Below are positions 43,854 through 52,585 of a stretch of DNA of 64,000 bases, piece after piece. Position numbers and translations under genes: made by a program. The DNA is from Paenibacillus sp. 453mf. Lineage in GTDB: Bacteria > Bacillota > Bacilli > Paenibacillales > Paenibacillaceae. Under the pieces are notes generated by a model. That model did no database searches. It saw nothing but the letters and a program-made list of their open reading frames with translations, and was not told the origin of the DNA. The stretch covers positions 486,862 through 550,861 of the forward strand of contig NZ_FPAC01000001.1 in the NCBI RefSeq assembly GCF_900116105.1, read 5' to 3'. Numbering within the stretch: position 1 is the stretch's first letter; each line of letters starts with the position of its first letter.

Positions 43854-44330
43854 ATGATGATATCCTATGAACATGAATCAATTCAATATCACACAACAAC
43901 AGGAGGAATAATCATTCACGAAGGCAAAGTATTGCTGCAAAGAGAACGAAACCAGCCTTATTGGTTTTTGCCTGGAGGCAGTGTAGAGGCTGAGGATTCT
44001 CCGGAGTACACTATTGGAAAGATGATTTATGAGTGGCTTGGTGTGCCTGTAATCAGCGAACAGCAGGTATGGCTGATCGAGAATGTGATTGATTTGCCAA
44101 TTTCACCGACAACACAGATACATGAGTCAGGAATGTTTTTCCTTCTTGAGCTTCCCTTTCAGCATCCGATCTTTAAGAAGACATGCGAGTTTGAAGGAAC
44201 AAATAAAGATTACGTGTATAAATGGATTCCGCTAGATGAATTAGAGCGGCATATGGTTGTACCTGCATTTGTCATTTCTGAGTTGAAGGACATTGATACC
44301 GCCAAAGGCATCAAGCATATCGTGAGTTGA
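43854..44330 (+). CDS. Nudix hydrolase-fold protein with degenerate box
   Basis: A 158-residue protein with the Nudix fold (TTGGIIIHEGKVLLQRERNQ, PYWFLPGGSVEAED). The box reads GGSVEAEDSPEYTIGKMIYEWLG: the usual RE-x-x-EE motif is replaced by GK-x-x-YE, so the metal-binding glutamates are largely lost and catalysis is doubtful. AAGGAGG precedes ATG 43854 by 7 nt. Single gene with terminator. Closest in style to YjhB/MutT-like proteins of Bacillales. Confidence 0.75.
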   Translation: MMISYEHESIQYHTTTGGIIIHEGKVLLQRERNQPYWFLPGGSVEAEDSPEYTIGKMIYEWLGVPVISEQQVWLIENVIDLPISPTTQIHESGMFFLLELPFQHPIFKKTCEFEGTNKDYVYKWIPLDELERHMVVPAFVISELKDIDTAKGIKHIVS

Positions 44331-44363
44331 TCACCATCTGCTCTCTTTCAAGTAACGCCCCTA

Positions 44364-44392
44364 GCCCTTTCTGTGTATAGAAAGGGTTGTTT
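44364..44392 (+). terminator. Terminator
   Basis: CCCTTTCT/AGAAAGGG stem with TTGTTTG tail. Confidence 0.7.
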
Positions 44393-44550
44393 GATTATAT
44401 AACGAGGTGTGGAATAAATATTATTTCCTGATAGAGGAGGATATATGGTAATAAGTTAGAACACATAATATGAACTCATCCATATTATTCATAGAAAGAG
44501 GAGAGCTGAGGAGTTACTTCAAAATGAGAAGAGAGTGAGCTGAGCGAAGT

Positions 44551-45246
44551 ATGCAAAGTGGCAGTAGAATGGACTTGGATCGCATCGTTTTTATTGGGCG
44601 TTCCTATGAAGAGTATGAGTATATGTTTCACCTTTCTAAAGAAGACATCGTAACAAAGAGCATTTTGGATTGTCCTGGTGGAGCTTGCTCCTTTACGGCT
44701 GTTGCTAATAAGCATGGGGGTCATGTGAAATCTGCGGATATTGCCTATGTTTATCCATGGGATACACTGTATGAGAAAGGCAAAGAGGACATTAAGCATG
44801 CGATGGAGCAAATGTCTAAGGCTAAGGATCAATATGAATGGACGTACTTCTCCGAAATGAAGGAACTCCTGGACCATCGTACTCAAGCTCTTGAAACCAG
44901 TATAATAGATATGAAAGCCAATCCAGAGAATTATATCGAGACGGAACTTCCGCAGCTGCCATTTCAAGATAAGCAGTTTGATCTGATCTTATCCGCACAT
45001 TTTTTGTTCATGTACGGTGAGCGTTTATCTATGCAATTTCATCTCGATACCCTGCAGGAGATGATGAGAGTTGCCGGAGAAGAAATTCGGGTGTATCCCA
45101 TTGTTCAGTTGGATGGTAGGAGGTACCCGTTTCTAGAAGACATCCATTCATATGTGAGAAGAGAGGGCTGGACAAGCGAATTGGTAAATGTAAATTACGA
45201 ATTTCAGCGCGGGGCGAACCAAATGTTGAGATTACGTAAAATGTAA
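44551..45246 (+). CDS. Class I SAM-dependent methyltransferase-like protein
   Basis: A 231-residue protein. The glycine-rich SAM motif is SILDCPGGACSFTAVANKHG (motif I), followed by SADIAYVYPWDTL (motif II acidic residue) and a post-motif FDLILSAHFLFMYG with ELPQLPFQDKQ before it, as in small-molecule methyltransferases. The substrate is unknown. ATG 44551 is weakly supported; ATG 44569 (MDLDRIVFIG) is an alternative start. Standing alone, with a terminator downstream. Confidence 0.75.
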   Translation: MQSGSRMDLDRIVFIGRSYEEYEYMFHLSKEDIVTKSILDCPGGACSFTAVANKHGGHVKSADIAYVYPWDTLYEKGKEDIKHAMEQMSKAKDQYEWTYFSEMKELLDHRTQALETSIIDMKANPENYIETELPQLPFQDKQFDLILSAHFLFMYGERLSMQFHLDTLQEMMRVAGEEIRVYPIVQLDGRRYPFLEDIHSYVRREGWTSELVNVNYEFQRGANQMLRLRKM

Positions 45247-45258
45247 TACATTAAGGAC

Positions 45259-45304
45259 ACCTGAGTTCTATGAACCCTGAACTTAGGCGTTCTTTTGTTT
45301 TTTT
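45259..45304 (+). terminator. Terminator
   Basis: CCTGAGTTC/GAACTTAGG stem then TTCTTTTGTTTTTT. Confidence 0.65.
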
Positions 45305-45368
45305 GCATCTTAGGCTGTGAGAAGGTATTGTAGATATTAGCGCGTTAGGGATTCATATGGAGGGAAAT

Positions 45369-46016
45369 ATGGCGAAGCAAAAGTACTATGTGGTATGGGA
45401 AGGAAAAACACCGGGCGTCTATACTAGCTGGACAGCGTGCCAGCAGCAGGTGAAGGGAGTGACTGGGGCAAAATATAAAGCTTTTGAATCCAAAGCAGAG
45501 GCTGAAAAAGCTTATGCAAGTGGATGGAAAGGCATATGGGGAAACAGCGCGGGCAAATCTCAAGGCAGTGGCAGCAGCAAGGGAGCATCAGCTGCAGCAT
45601 CTGTCTCTGAAGTAGACTACAATAGTATTTCTGTGGACGTAGGAACAAGAGGCAATCCTGGACCGATGGAGTATAAGGGTGTGGATACCCGAACGGGAGA
45701 TGTCTTGTTTAGTGTGGGTCCCATTCCGAATGGAACGAATAACATTGGAGAGTTCCTTGCCATTGTACATGCTCTGGCCTATTTGCAGCAGCAGGGCAGT
45801 GGCAAGACCATTTACAGTGATTCAGTTAATGCAATGAAGTGGGTTAGACAGAAGAAGGCGGCTACGACATTGAAGCGGGATGCTTCAACCCAGCAGGTTT
45901 GGGATATGATTGATCGGGCAGAGAAATGGCTTGCAAACCATACTTACAACAATAAAATACTAAAATGGGAAACCAAAGTATGGGGAGAAATCAAGGCAGA
46001 TTACGGTAGAAAATAA
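45369..46016 (+). CDS. rnhA: Ribonuclease H1-type with N-terminal viroplasmin domain
   Basis: A 215-residue RNase H. The N-terminal domain (about 1-50; KYYVVWEGKTPGVYTSWTAC, CQQQVKGVTGAKYKAF) is the caulimovirus-viroplasmin/HBD type that binds RNA-DNA hybrids; a Ser/Gly/Ala linker leads to the catalytic domain (about 80-215) with Asp in ISVDVGTRGNPGP, Glu in NNIGEFLAIVHAL, Asp in IYSDSVNAMKWVRQ and Asp in ADYGRK. ATG 45369 is preferred as GGAGGG lies just upstream; ATG 45357 contains that site. It removes RNA from hybrids. Confidence 0.9.
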   Translation: MAKQKYYVVWEGKTPGVYTSWTACQQQVKGVTGAKYKAFESKAEAEKAYASGWKGIWGNSAGKSQGSGSSKGASAAASVSEVDYNSISVDVGTRGNPGPMEYKGVDTRTGDVLFSVGPIPNGTNNIGEFLAIVHALAYLQQQGSGKTIYSDSVNAMKWVRQKKAATTLKRDASTQQVWDMIDRAEKWLANHTYNNKILKWETKVWGEIKADYGRK

Positions 46017-46083
46017 GTGCGCCATGCGCCTGCAATAAACAAGCGAAATTGTACTTAGTACAGCGACTGGAGGATTTTACAAC

Positions 46084-46866
46084 ATGACATATAAAGCCGT
46101 ATTCTTTGATATCGATGGAACACTAGTCAATGATGAGAAGGTGATCCCTCAAGATACGATCGAAGCGATCAACGAATTGAAGGCCAATGGGACGGACGTC
46201 TTTATTGCTACTGGAAGAGCACCCTATTATTTTACGAAATACATGTCCCAGCTGGGTATTGATTCTTTCATTAGTCTTAACGGTTCTTATGTTGTCTATA
46301 AAGGCGAGATGATTTATTCGCATCCAATTCATACGAATACACTTGAGAAGCTGGAGAACAGCGCCCTGTCTTACAATCATCCCATTGTCATGCAGGGAGC
46401 AGAGGCAGGATTCTCCAATATGGAGCTCCACGAGTTCATAGCCGCTTCCTTCCAAACGCTTCAAGTTGAAGTACCGGGGTATAAGACAGGTTACTGGAAG
46501 GAGGCTCCAATCTACCAAGCACTCCTGTACTGTCAGGAGCATGAAGAGCATCATTATACGGCAAAGGAAGCAGGTTATGACGATCTTCATTTTGTCAGAT
46601 GGCACAAATATGCAATGGATGTCATTCCAGCGGGCGGTTCAAAGGCTAAGGGAATTGAGGCAGTTCTTAAGCATATCGGACTATCCAAGGATGAGGTTGT
46701 TGCTTTTGGTGATGGCTTGAATGATGTAGAAATGCTGTCTTATGTTGGACTGGGGATTGCCATGGGGAATGCAAATGATGAGGTTAAATCCTATGCCAGC
46801 CATGTGACAAGCTCGGTGGACGAGCATGGAATTCGCAAAGGCCTGGAGCATGCAGGCTTGCTGTAA
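46084..46866 (+). CDS. Cof-type HAD phosphatase
   Basis: A 260-residue HAD-IIB hydrolase. Motif I FFDIDGTLVND, motif II FIATGRAPYY, the Cof-type cap in between (SLNGSYVVYKGE), motif III Lys in AGGSKAKGIEAVLKHIGL, motif IV FGDGLNDVEMLSYVG, then AMGNANDEVK. Such enzymes dephosphorylate sugar phosphates or FMN/PLP-like molecules. ATG after GGAGG. Followed by a strong terminator. Confidence 0.92.
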   Translation: MTYKAVFFDIDGTLVNDEKVIPQDTIEAINELKANGTDVFIATGRAPYYFTKYMSQLGIDSFISLNGSYVVYKGEMIYSHPIHTNTLEKLENSALSYNHPIVMQGAEAGFSNMELHEFIAASFQTLQVEVPGYKTGYWKEAPIYQALLYCQEHEEHHYTAKEAGYDDLHFVRWHKYAMDVIPAGGSKAKGIEAVLKHIGLSKDEVVAFGDGLNDVEMLSYVGLGIAMGNANDEVKSYASHVTSSVDEHGIRKGLEHAGLL

Positions 46867-46893
46867 TCTAATCTATATATGTTGAAGTGAGCA

Positions 46894-46928
46894 GAAGATG
46901 GATCCATATAAGGATCCATCTTTTTTCT
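46894..46928 (+). terminator. Terminator
   Basis: AAGATGGATCC/GGATCCATCTT stem then TTTTT. Confidence 0.9.
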
Positions 46929-47072
46929 GTCCCGTGAAAACCATTAATGCTATTTATTTCACTTTAAGAAAGTCTTATGAGTAACCCATTTCATATTTCA
47001 TATCACAATAGGACAAAAGGGGTTACTTCGCTTTTTTACTAAAAAATTTACATATAAGGGGTGAACCATTGC

Positions 47073-47501
47073 ATGAAAAAGTGGATATATATGTTATTAT
47101 TATTGGTAGCCTTATTTATGCTCCTATGGGATTGGATTGATCGTCCACGCCCATACGACGACGCTGAAATGGTGAGCAGGCTTACAGAAGCTCAAGCAGG
47201 AGAGCGCATCAAATTTGCTGAACTGACCCCATTTGCATGGGAAGAGCTGTACATATTCGGTCCTTATCTTGATCCTTCGTCTATCGACGTTCGAAATATG
47301 GATGAAGTACCTGACTCTATTCGACATCTGGACTCCATCACGTTACTTGTCTTTGTCCAGAATAACACAGCAATACGTTATATCGAGCTGTCACGTTCAG
47401 CCTGGGACTTTGAGATGGGCTTGTACGAGCGAGCAATCAAGCAGAAGAACGCTGTATTTATACAAAATAAAGATTCTAAGTTGTGGAAGCTGGATGATTA
47501 G
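47073..47501 (+). CDS. Membrane-anchored hypothetical protein
   Basis: A 142-residue protein with one N-terminal membrane segment (WIYMLLLLVALFMLLWDWI) and an outer domain, whose FAELTPFAWEELYIFGPYLD motif I have seen in small Bacillales proteins of unknown function. ATG 47073 is preferred to GTG 47061, because AAGGGGTG then serves as ribosome site. It is followed after 26 nt by a Nudix gene. Confidence 0.6.
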   Translation: MKKWIYMLLLLVALFMLLWDWIDRPRPYDDAEMVSRLTEAQAGERIKFAELTPFAWEELYIFGPYLDPSSIDVRNMDEVPDSIRHLDSITLLVFVQNNTAIRYIELSRSAWDFEMGLYERAIKQKNAVFIQNKDSKLWKLDD

Positions 47502-47527
47502 AGTATATCTCGAGAAGGAGGATGATT

Positions 47528-48016
47528 ATGTTCTACGTTAACGCAAGAGCCTTTGTTGAGCGGGACAGCAAGCAAGGGACCGAGCTTGTTATCCAGAGCC
47601 GGAACAAAACCGGGCAGGAATGTCTTGAACTCCCTGGAGGCAGAATTGAGCTGTATGAACCGATTCATCAAGCGTTAATCAGAGAAGTGGAAGAGGAGAC
47701 AGGGCTTAAGGTGACTCGCATTGAGGGCGCTTCCAAGAGAGTCGATACAACTGGCATTAATCCAAACTTTGAAGTCGAGGTCGTTGAGCCCTTCTGTGCA
47801 CATCAAACAACGAAGGGCCCCATTGACTCGATAGGGATGTATTTTATATGCAAAGCAGAAGGAAAGCTCCTCGAAGCAGGAGATGAATCGCTGAACCCGG
47901 CCTGGGTAAACGTGAAGACTATAGCCTCCATGATGGAACAGAATCCACTTCAATTTTCAGATATCGACCGGGCAGCATTGATGTTCTATCTGAAGCATAG
48001 AGTCGTTCGCGATTAG
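47528..48016 (+). CDS. Nudix hydrolase
   Basis: A 162-residue Nudix hydrolase with a complete box: GGRIELYEPIHQALIREVEE then ETGL (G-x5-E-x7-REUxEExGU). It should hydrolyse a nucleoside diphosphate linked to another moiety, with Mg2+. The substrate is unknown. AAGGAGG precedes ATG 47528 by 6 nt; ATG 47522 touches the ribosome site and is rejected. It converges with the permease gene, leaving only 4 bases between stops. Confidence 0.9.
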   Translation: MFYVNARAFVERDSKQGTELVIQSRNKTGQECLELPGGRIELYEPIHQALIREVEEETGLKVTRIEGASKRVDTTGINPNFEVEVVEPFCAHQTTKGPIDSIGMYFICKAEGKLLEAGDESLNPAWVNVKTIASMMEQNPLQFSDIDRAALMFYLKHRVVRD

Positions 48017-48020
48017 TAGA

Positions 48021-49457
48021 TCAAGGTTTCGCTTTTCTGACACGAGAATGGAAGCGATGACGATCTTTCTTTAGCTGTTCAATGAGATGTTTATCGGTCT
48101 TGTGTTTTTGATCTTTTTTTCCTTTTTTACTCCAGATCTTGCTGTGCATAAACCAGGTTATCACTCCAATACAGGCGATGAACAAGAAGCTGATCCAGAA
48201 ACCTGGCCGACTCGTGCTATGGAACAGTGTTCCTGTTATCGCTAGCAGGATGAGAAGGATGCCCCCGTATCTTTTGATCTGTCCAAAAGTGGTCAGCTTC
48301 AGGAGTTTGCCTGCGGTGATTAGGATAAAAGTCCAGTTGAATAGAAGCATCAGGCCAGCAGCCGTAGTGACATATTCGTACAGGGTACCTGGGAGCAGTA
48401 GTGCCAGAATGATGGATGCACACAGTGCTGCTGCAGTCATTCCAAAAGAAAAAACCGGAAAACGCTTCTTCACCTTTTTGGCAAAAAGAGGAGGGGCGTC
48501 TTTATCTTGTGCAAGTGTGATTAGCATTGTCGTTACCGCATACAAGGATGCAACCATCGTAGAGAACCCAGCAACGATAAGGACACCATTCATAATATGC
48601 GGTATAAAAGGGAGATTATAGGTGTCCAAAGCCTGGATAAAAGGACTTTCCTTCGTACCAAATCCACGCCAAGGCGCGATGGAAACGACCAGAAACAACG
48701 AGATAACGTATATGACCGCCAGCAGAAGTATCATCGTTCTGCCGGCTTTTGGCGCTTCCTTGGGCTCCTTTAATCTGAGTGCCATGAGCCCCATGACCTC
48801 AATTCCCCCAAAAGCATAAAAAGAAAATAGAAGTGCTGCCCATGCTCCCGTCAATCCATTAGGGAATAATGAGCCGGGAGATAACGGCATTTGGGGTTGG
48901 ATGCCCCCCGAGAGCCACCCGAATAACGCTGCTGATCCGAGTACGATGAACATGAGAATTGCTGCGATCTTAATAACTGCTGCTACACTTTCCAGTGGAT
49001 CAAACAGCTTGTTTCCGATGATAACGACAATGAGTCCCAATATTGCAAATCCAGTGGCAAACACCCACACAGGAATTTGGGGAAACCAGAAACGAGAGAA
49101 CAGTGAAAGTGCTGTCAGCTGACTTCCCATAATAAGCAGCTCGGAGCACCAATAAACCCATCCACTGCTGAATCCAGCCCAGCGCCCATAAGCCTTTTTG
49201 GCATAAGATCGGAAAGAGCCCTGTTCTGGTGACTTGGCTGTCATTTGTGCGAGAACATCAAATACACAATATGTACCTGCAGCGGCCAGCAGAAAAGTTA
49301 GGAGAACGGAAGGACCACCTATTTCAATGGCTAGAGCAGAACCGAGAAAATACCCTGTACCAATTGTACAAGCCACTCCAAGCAGAGACAGCTGCCACCA
49401 TTTTAAGCTTTGTCCACTCTTGGCTTGATCGTTTGCACTTTCTTTGCAGCTGCTCAT
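48021..49457 (-). CDS. APC-family amino acid permease
   Basis: A 478-residue transporter of the amino acid-polyamine-organocation superfamily, with about 12 membrane segments. Typical are WWQLSLLGVACTIGTGYFLG (TM1 with the GTG-Y-LG substrate loop), EQGSFRSYAKKAYGRWAGF, LLFSFYAFGGIEVMGLMA (TM6) and a basic cytoplasmic tail (KKGKKDQKHKTDKHLIEQLK). The exact amino acid cannot be told. GAGGAGG stands before ATG. Confidence 0.88.
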   Translation of the reverse strand: MSSCKESANDQAKSGQSLKWWQLSLLGVACTIGTGYFLGSALAIEIGGPSVLLTFLLAAAGTYCVFDVLAQMTAKSPEQGSFRSYAKKAYGRWAGFSSGWVYWCSELLIMGSQLTALSLFSRFWFPQIPVWVFATGFAILGLIVVIIGNKLFDPLESVAAVIKIAAILMFIVLGSAALFGWLSGGIQPQMPLSPGSLFPNGLTGAWAALLFSFYAFGGIEVMGLMALRLKEPKEAPKAGRTMILLLAVIYVISLFLVVSIAPWRGFGTKESPFIQALDTYNLPFIPHIMNGVLIVAGFSTMVASLYAVTTMLITLAQDKDAPPLFAKKVKKRFPVFSFGMTAAALCASIILALLLPGTLYEYVTTAAGLMLLFNWTFILITAGKLLKLTTFGQIKRYGGILLILLAITGTLFHSTSRPGFWISFLFIACIGVITWFMHSKIWSKKGKKDQKHKTDKHLIEQLKKDRHRFHSRVRKAKP

Positions 49458-49719
49458 CTAAGAAGCTTCCTCCTCTCGTGACATATCTCTTTTGCAATCG
49501 TGTCTTAATATGGAGCTGATGACGACAAATGATACATGTATTTGTTTCATGTCTAATTTTCTCGAAAATGCATAAAAAAATAGTCTGAACCAATTGGCAA
49601 AATATTGTAATTCGTCTATGATAGATCATATGCAGGAAAATTCAGTCGTTTCGGGAAAGTTGTCAGATTGTGTTCCAGATCATACTCCAATCTATTATTG
49701 CTAGAGGTGTAGCACAGTA

Positions 49720-50076
49720 ATGCAACGGACAACAATGATACGCATTCTTCTTATAACATACAGTTTGCTGCTCCTATACTTCATGTTTGCAGGCTTTAAT
49801 CGCTCGGTCCAGCTTGATTACCGCTATAATACGGTTCCTTTTCACACCATATCTAAATATTTAACGAATGTTTCAGCCAGTAATCTGATAGAAACGAATC
49901 AATTTCATATTTAATGAGTTATTAATTTAATCGGCAATGTCGCAGTGTATCTTGCTGGAGACCACCCAAATGCTGTTTAGAGTGGAACGGGGGACATTGA
50001 TGATCTGTTCTTGAACGTCATAGGCCGATCGATCGGATACGGAATCTACCGTTTCTTCACAAATAACGATAACTAA
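49720..50076 (+). pseudogene. VanZ-family pseudogene with several frameshifts
   Basis: Frame 1 from ATG 49720 gives the VanZ-type start (IRILLITYSLLLLYFMFAGF, YNTVPFHTISKYL) and stops at 49914. The remaining VanZ motifs lie in other frames: NLIGNVAVYLA (49925 on), then ILLETTQMLFRV, then DIDDLFLNVIGRSIGYGIYR ending at TAA 50074. At least two frameshifts and an internal loss are needed, so no full VanZ protein can be made. Confidence 0.7.
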
Positions 50077-50234
50077 CCGATAAATGTAGTATTTACTTCG
50101 TCTTCCTAAACTTCGAAAAATAAAGAACGGATCATGCAACAATTCATGCTAAATCGCGTTTTTAATAGTAGATGATGTAAAAGGATGCAGGATGCTGGTG
50201 ATTTTACAAGACGACCAAAAGGATGTGTTAGAGT

Positions 50235-51701
50235 TTGAAGAGGATTTTGCTGTTTATGTTGTTTTTTGTAGGGTTGTGGGTGCTTCCTGGTATGAGTCAT
50301 GCGGAGGATGGACAAGCGAGTATATATCTGAATGACAATAAGCTCGGCGGTTCAGACAGTTCCAAGGTTGAGATCATCAATAAATCAGTAATGATTCCAA
50401 TCCGTATGGTCGCTGAAGAAATGGGATACACTGTCGGTTGGGAGCAGAAGACAGGAACGGTCACAATACAGCAAAATGGCACCGTCATCAAGATGGTCAT
50501 TAATGACAATAACGCACTAGTGGACAACCAGTCGGTTGTTCTTGATAATGCACCTGTCATCAAGAGTAAGACAACACTTGTACCGCTGCGCTTCGTTGGT
50601 GAACAGTTTGGCCTACAGGTAAGCTGGGATAACAAAACGAAGACAGCAAGCTTGAAGCAGCTAAGCGGATCAGGGGGAGAGAGTCAGCCTCCAACAGGAT
50701 CGGGCAATGCGGGACAAGGCGAAGAAGGGACGATTGATCAGGGGCTTGCTCAGATATCTGGTATTAGTTTTAGCGAGAACAGGCTGCTCGTAGCAACTAG
50801 CAGCAGCGTCACCCCGCGTGTATTTACCATGAGTGGACCGGATCGCATTGTCGTCGATCTTCCGAATACGGAATTCGCTGCAAACTTTGGTAAAGACCTT
50901 AATGTACAAGCCTCGGGTTCACTGCAAGTCACAGATTATCCGCTGGTATCACAGATTCGATATGCTCTATTCAGCACAGATCCTTCAACCGTTCGAATCG
51001 TCATTGATATGAACGAGGTTACCGGATACAAGGTGACACAAGAGGGGACAAGCCTTCTGATCGTAGATTTGAATCACGACACAAATGATCTTGATCCTGA
51101 AATACCGGAGGCACCATTGCCTGAAACACCAGATGCGGGAACAGGTACAGGCTCTGGCTCTGGCAAGAAAATCGTCGTTCTGGATGCGGGACATGGAGCT
51201 CATGATGGAGGAGCTGTGGGAGTAACGGGGAAACTCGAAAAAGATTTTACCTTGTCACTCACCTTAAAAATTGAAGCTCTGCTCCAAAATAATTCGAATA
51301 TCGAAGTGATTATGACTAGAGACGGTGATACGTACCCGGAGCTTGTGGAGCGTGCAAAGATTGCAAATAATGCGAATGCAGATATTTTCATTTCCGTTCA
51401 TGCGAATTCCGTAGCTGGAGCCCCATCAGCAAGCGGCACCGAGACTTATTATAAGAAAAGTGAAGATAAAGCACTCGCCGATATTATTCATAAGCATATG
51501 GTCAAAGCAACAGGGCTAAAGGATCGAAAAGTGAAATCAGCCAATTTGTCGGTACTGCGAAATACGGATATGCCTGCAGCTCTTCTCGAGGTCGGCTTCT
51601 TATCCAATAAAGCAGAGGAAGCCATCTTGTTCGATCAGGATTTTCAGGACAGAGTTGCTCAAAGCATTGCTGACGGAATTAAAGAGTATTTGAAATTATA
51701 A
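50235..51701 (+). CDS. Cell-wall N-acetylmuramoyl-L-alanine amidase (CuAO-N, AMIN, Amidase_3)
   Basis: A 488-residue exported peptidoglycan amidase. Domains in order: signal peptide (about 1-23, LLFMLFFVGLWVLPGMSHA), copper-amine-oxidase N-terminal-like domain (about 28-140; VMIPIRMVAEEMGYTVGW, TLVPLRFVGEQFGLQVSWD), Gly/Ser-rich linker, AMIN domain (about 170-280; GPDRIVVDLPNTEF), a Pro/Gly linker, and Amidase_3 (about 310-488) with zinc ligands in LDAGHGAHDGGAVG, the Glu in LEKDFTLSL, His in ISVHANSV and catalytic Glu in ALLEVGFLSN. TTG start at 50235 with AAAGGATG upstream. Cuts the stem peptide from glycan. Confidence 0.92.
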   Translation: MKRILLFMLFFVGLWVLPGMSHAEDGQASIYLNDNKLGGSDSSKVEIINKSVMIPIRMVAEEMGYTVGWEQKTGTVTIQQNGTVIKMVINDNNALVDNQSVVLDNAPVIKSKTTLVPLRFVGEQFGLQVSWDNKTKTASLKQLSGSGGESQPPTGSGNAGQGEEGTIDQGLAQISGISFSENRLLVATSSSVTPRVFTMSGPDRIVVDLPNTEFAANFGKDLNVQASGSLQVTDYPLVSQIRYALFSTDPSTVRIVIDMNEVTGYKVTQEGTSLLIVDLNHDTNDLDPEIPEAPLPETPDAGTGTGSGSGKKIVVLDAGHGAHDGGAVGVTGKLEKDFTLSLTLKIEALLQNNSNIEVIMTRDGDTYPELVERAKIANNANADIFISVHANSVAGAPSASGTETYYKKSEDKALADIIHKHMVKATGLKDRKVKSANLSVLRNTDMPAALLEVGFLSNKAEEAILFDQDFQDRVAQSIADGIKEYLKL

Positions 51702-51723
51702 ATAATAACTCTCTACGTAATAG

Positions 51724-51758
51724 AAGGTATCTGCTCACGAAGCAGATGCCTCTTTGCT
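51724..51758 (+). terminator. Terminator
   Basis: AGGTATCTGCT/AGCAGATGCCT stem then CTTTG. Confidence 0.65.
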
Positions 51759-51869
51759 TTTCATTTGTATTTAAAAAGCCATTAGCTGATTTGTTCATAA
51801 AATGGATTCTTTTATTTTCCATATTACGATATAATGGGTTGTAATATTGCGGAAAGCGAGGTGTAGTTC

Positions 51870-52511
51870 GTGGAACATCATACTTTTTATGAAGAATCAT
51901 ATTGGGGTACAGATGTACGAATCAGACAAACAACACAAGGCTCAGACACACTTGTTATATTTCTCCCTGGACAGAACTACTCCTGTGAACTGCCCGTTCT
52001 GCATTATGCTGCTCAGAGCGCGATTGAGCAAGGTTTGGACGTATTGCTAATGGAATACGGATTTCAAAGCGCGCGTGTTGCTCTGGAGCGTGAACAGCGA
52101 TCTATTCTTGAGGAAGAAATATTAGAGACAGTACAGGACTACAGTGAAGGCTACGATCAGCTGGTATTTGTAAGTAAGAGCTTGGGAACACTTCTGGCTG
52201 GCTATGCCTCACAGCATATTGAAGCTCGGCGCATTTCGCATCTATATCTTACCCCGCTTGACGGTACACTGGACTACATTCTGCGTTCTTCCGGACTCGT
52301 TATTTATGGAACGAAAGATTCGTTGTTCAGTGAGGAGAGTAGAGGGAAGCTGGAAGCACACGCTGCCGATAAATTGGAAATTATTAAGATTCCAGATGCT
52401 GGCCATGGCTTGGAGGTAATGGACGTCAGAAAATCTGTAGAACATTTAAGTCAGCTGGTCGGAGCATATACGAATTTTTTTGACATGATTAAGAAGGAAG
52501 CTTATTTATAA
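51870..52511 (+). CDS. Alpha/beta-hydrolase-like protein
   Basis: A 213-residue protein of the alpha/beta hydrolase fold. Oxyanion strand VIFLPGQNYSCELPV, nucleophile elbow FVSKSLGTLLAGYAS (Ser-x-Ser-x-Gly), acid Asp in GTKDSLFSEES and His in PDAGHGLEVMD. It is shorter than classical lipases, like the DUF/YqjL small hydrolases. GTG start with GAGGTG upstream. Substrate unknown. It converges with the sugar-binding lipoprotein gene across a bidirectional terminator. Confidence 0.8.
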   Translation: MEHHTFYEESYWGTDVRIRQTTQGSDTLVIFLPGQNYSCELPVLHYAAQSAIEQGLDVLLMEYGFQSARVALEREQRSILEEEILETVQDYSEGYDQLVFVSKSLGTLLAGYASQHIEARRISHLYLTPLDGTLDYILRSSGLVIYGTKDSLFSEESRGKLEAHAADKLEIIKIPDAGHGLEVMDVRKSVEHLSQLVGAYTNFFDMIKKEAYL

Positions 52512-52527
52512 ATAGAAGGTAACAACA

Positions 52528-52567
52528 AAAGAGCGAGTGCAGGGGTTTCCCGCTACTCGCTCTTTCT
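52528..52567. terminator. Bidirectional terminator
   Basis: AAAGAGCGAGT...ACTCGCTCTTT; tails of T on both strands. Confidence 0.88.
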
Positions 52568-52585
52568 AATTAAGTCATTTCCTTC

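Noticed and set aside
47522..47530. Nudix start at ATG 47522
   Set aside because: Directly abuts the ribosome site; ATG 47528 has proper spacing.
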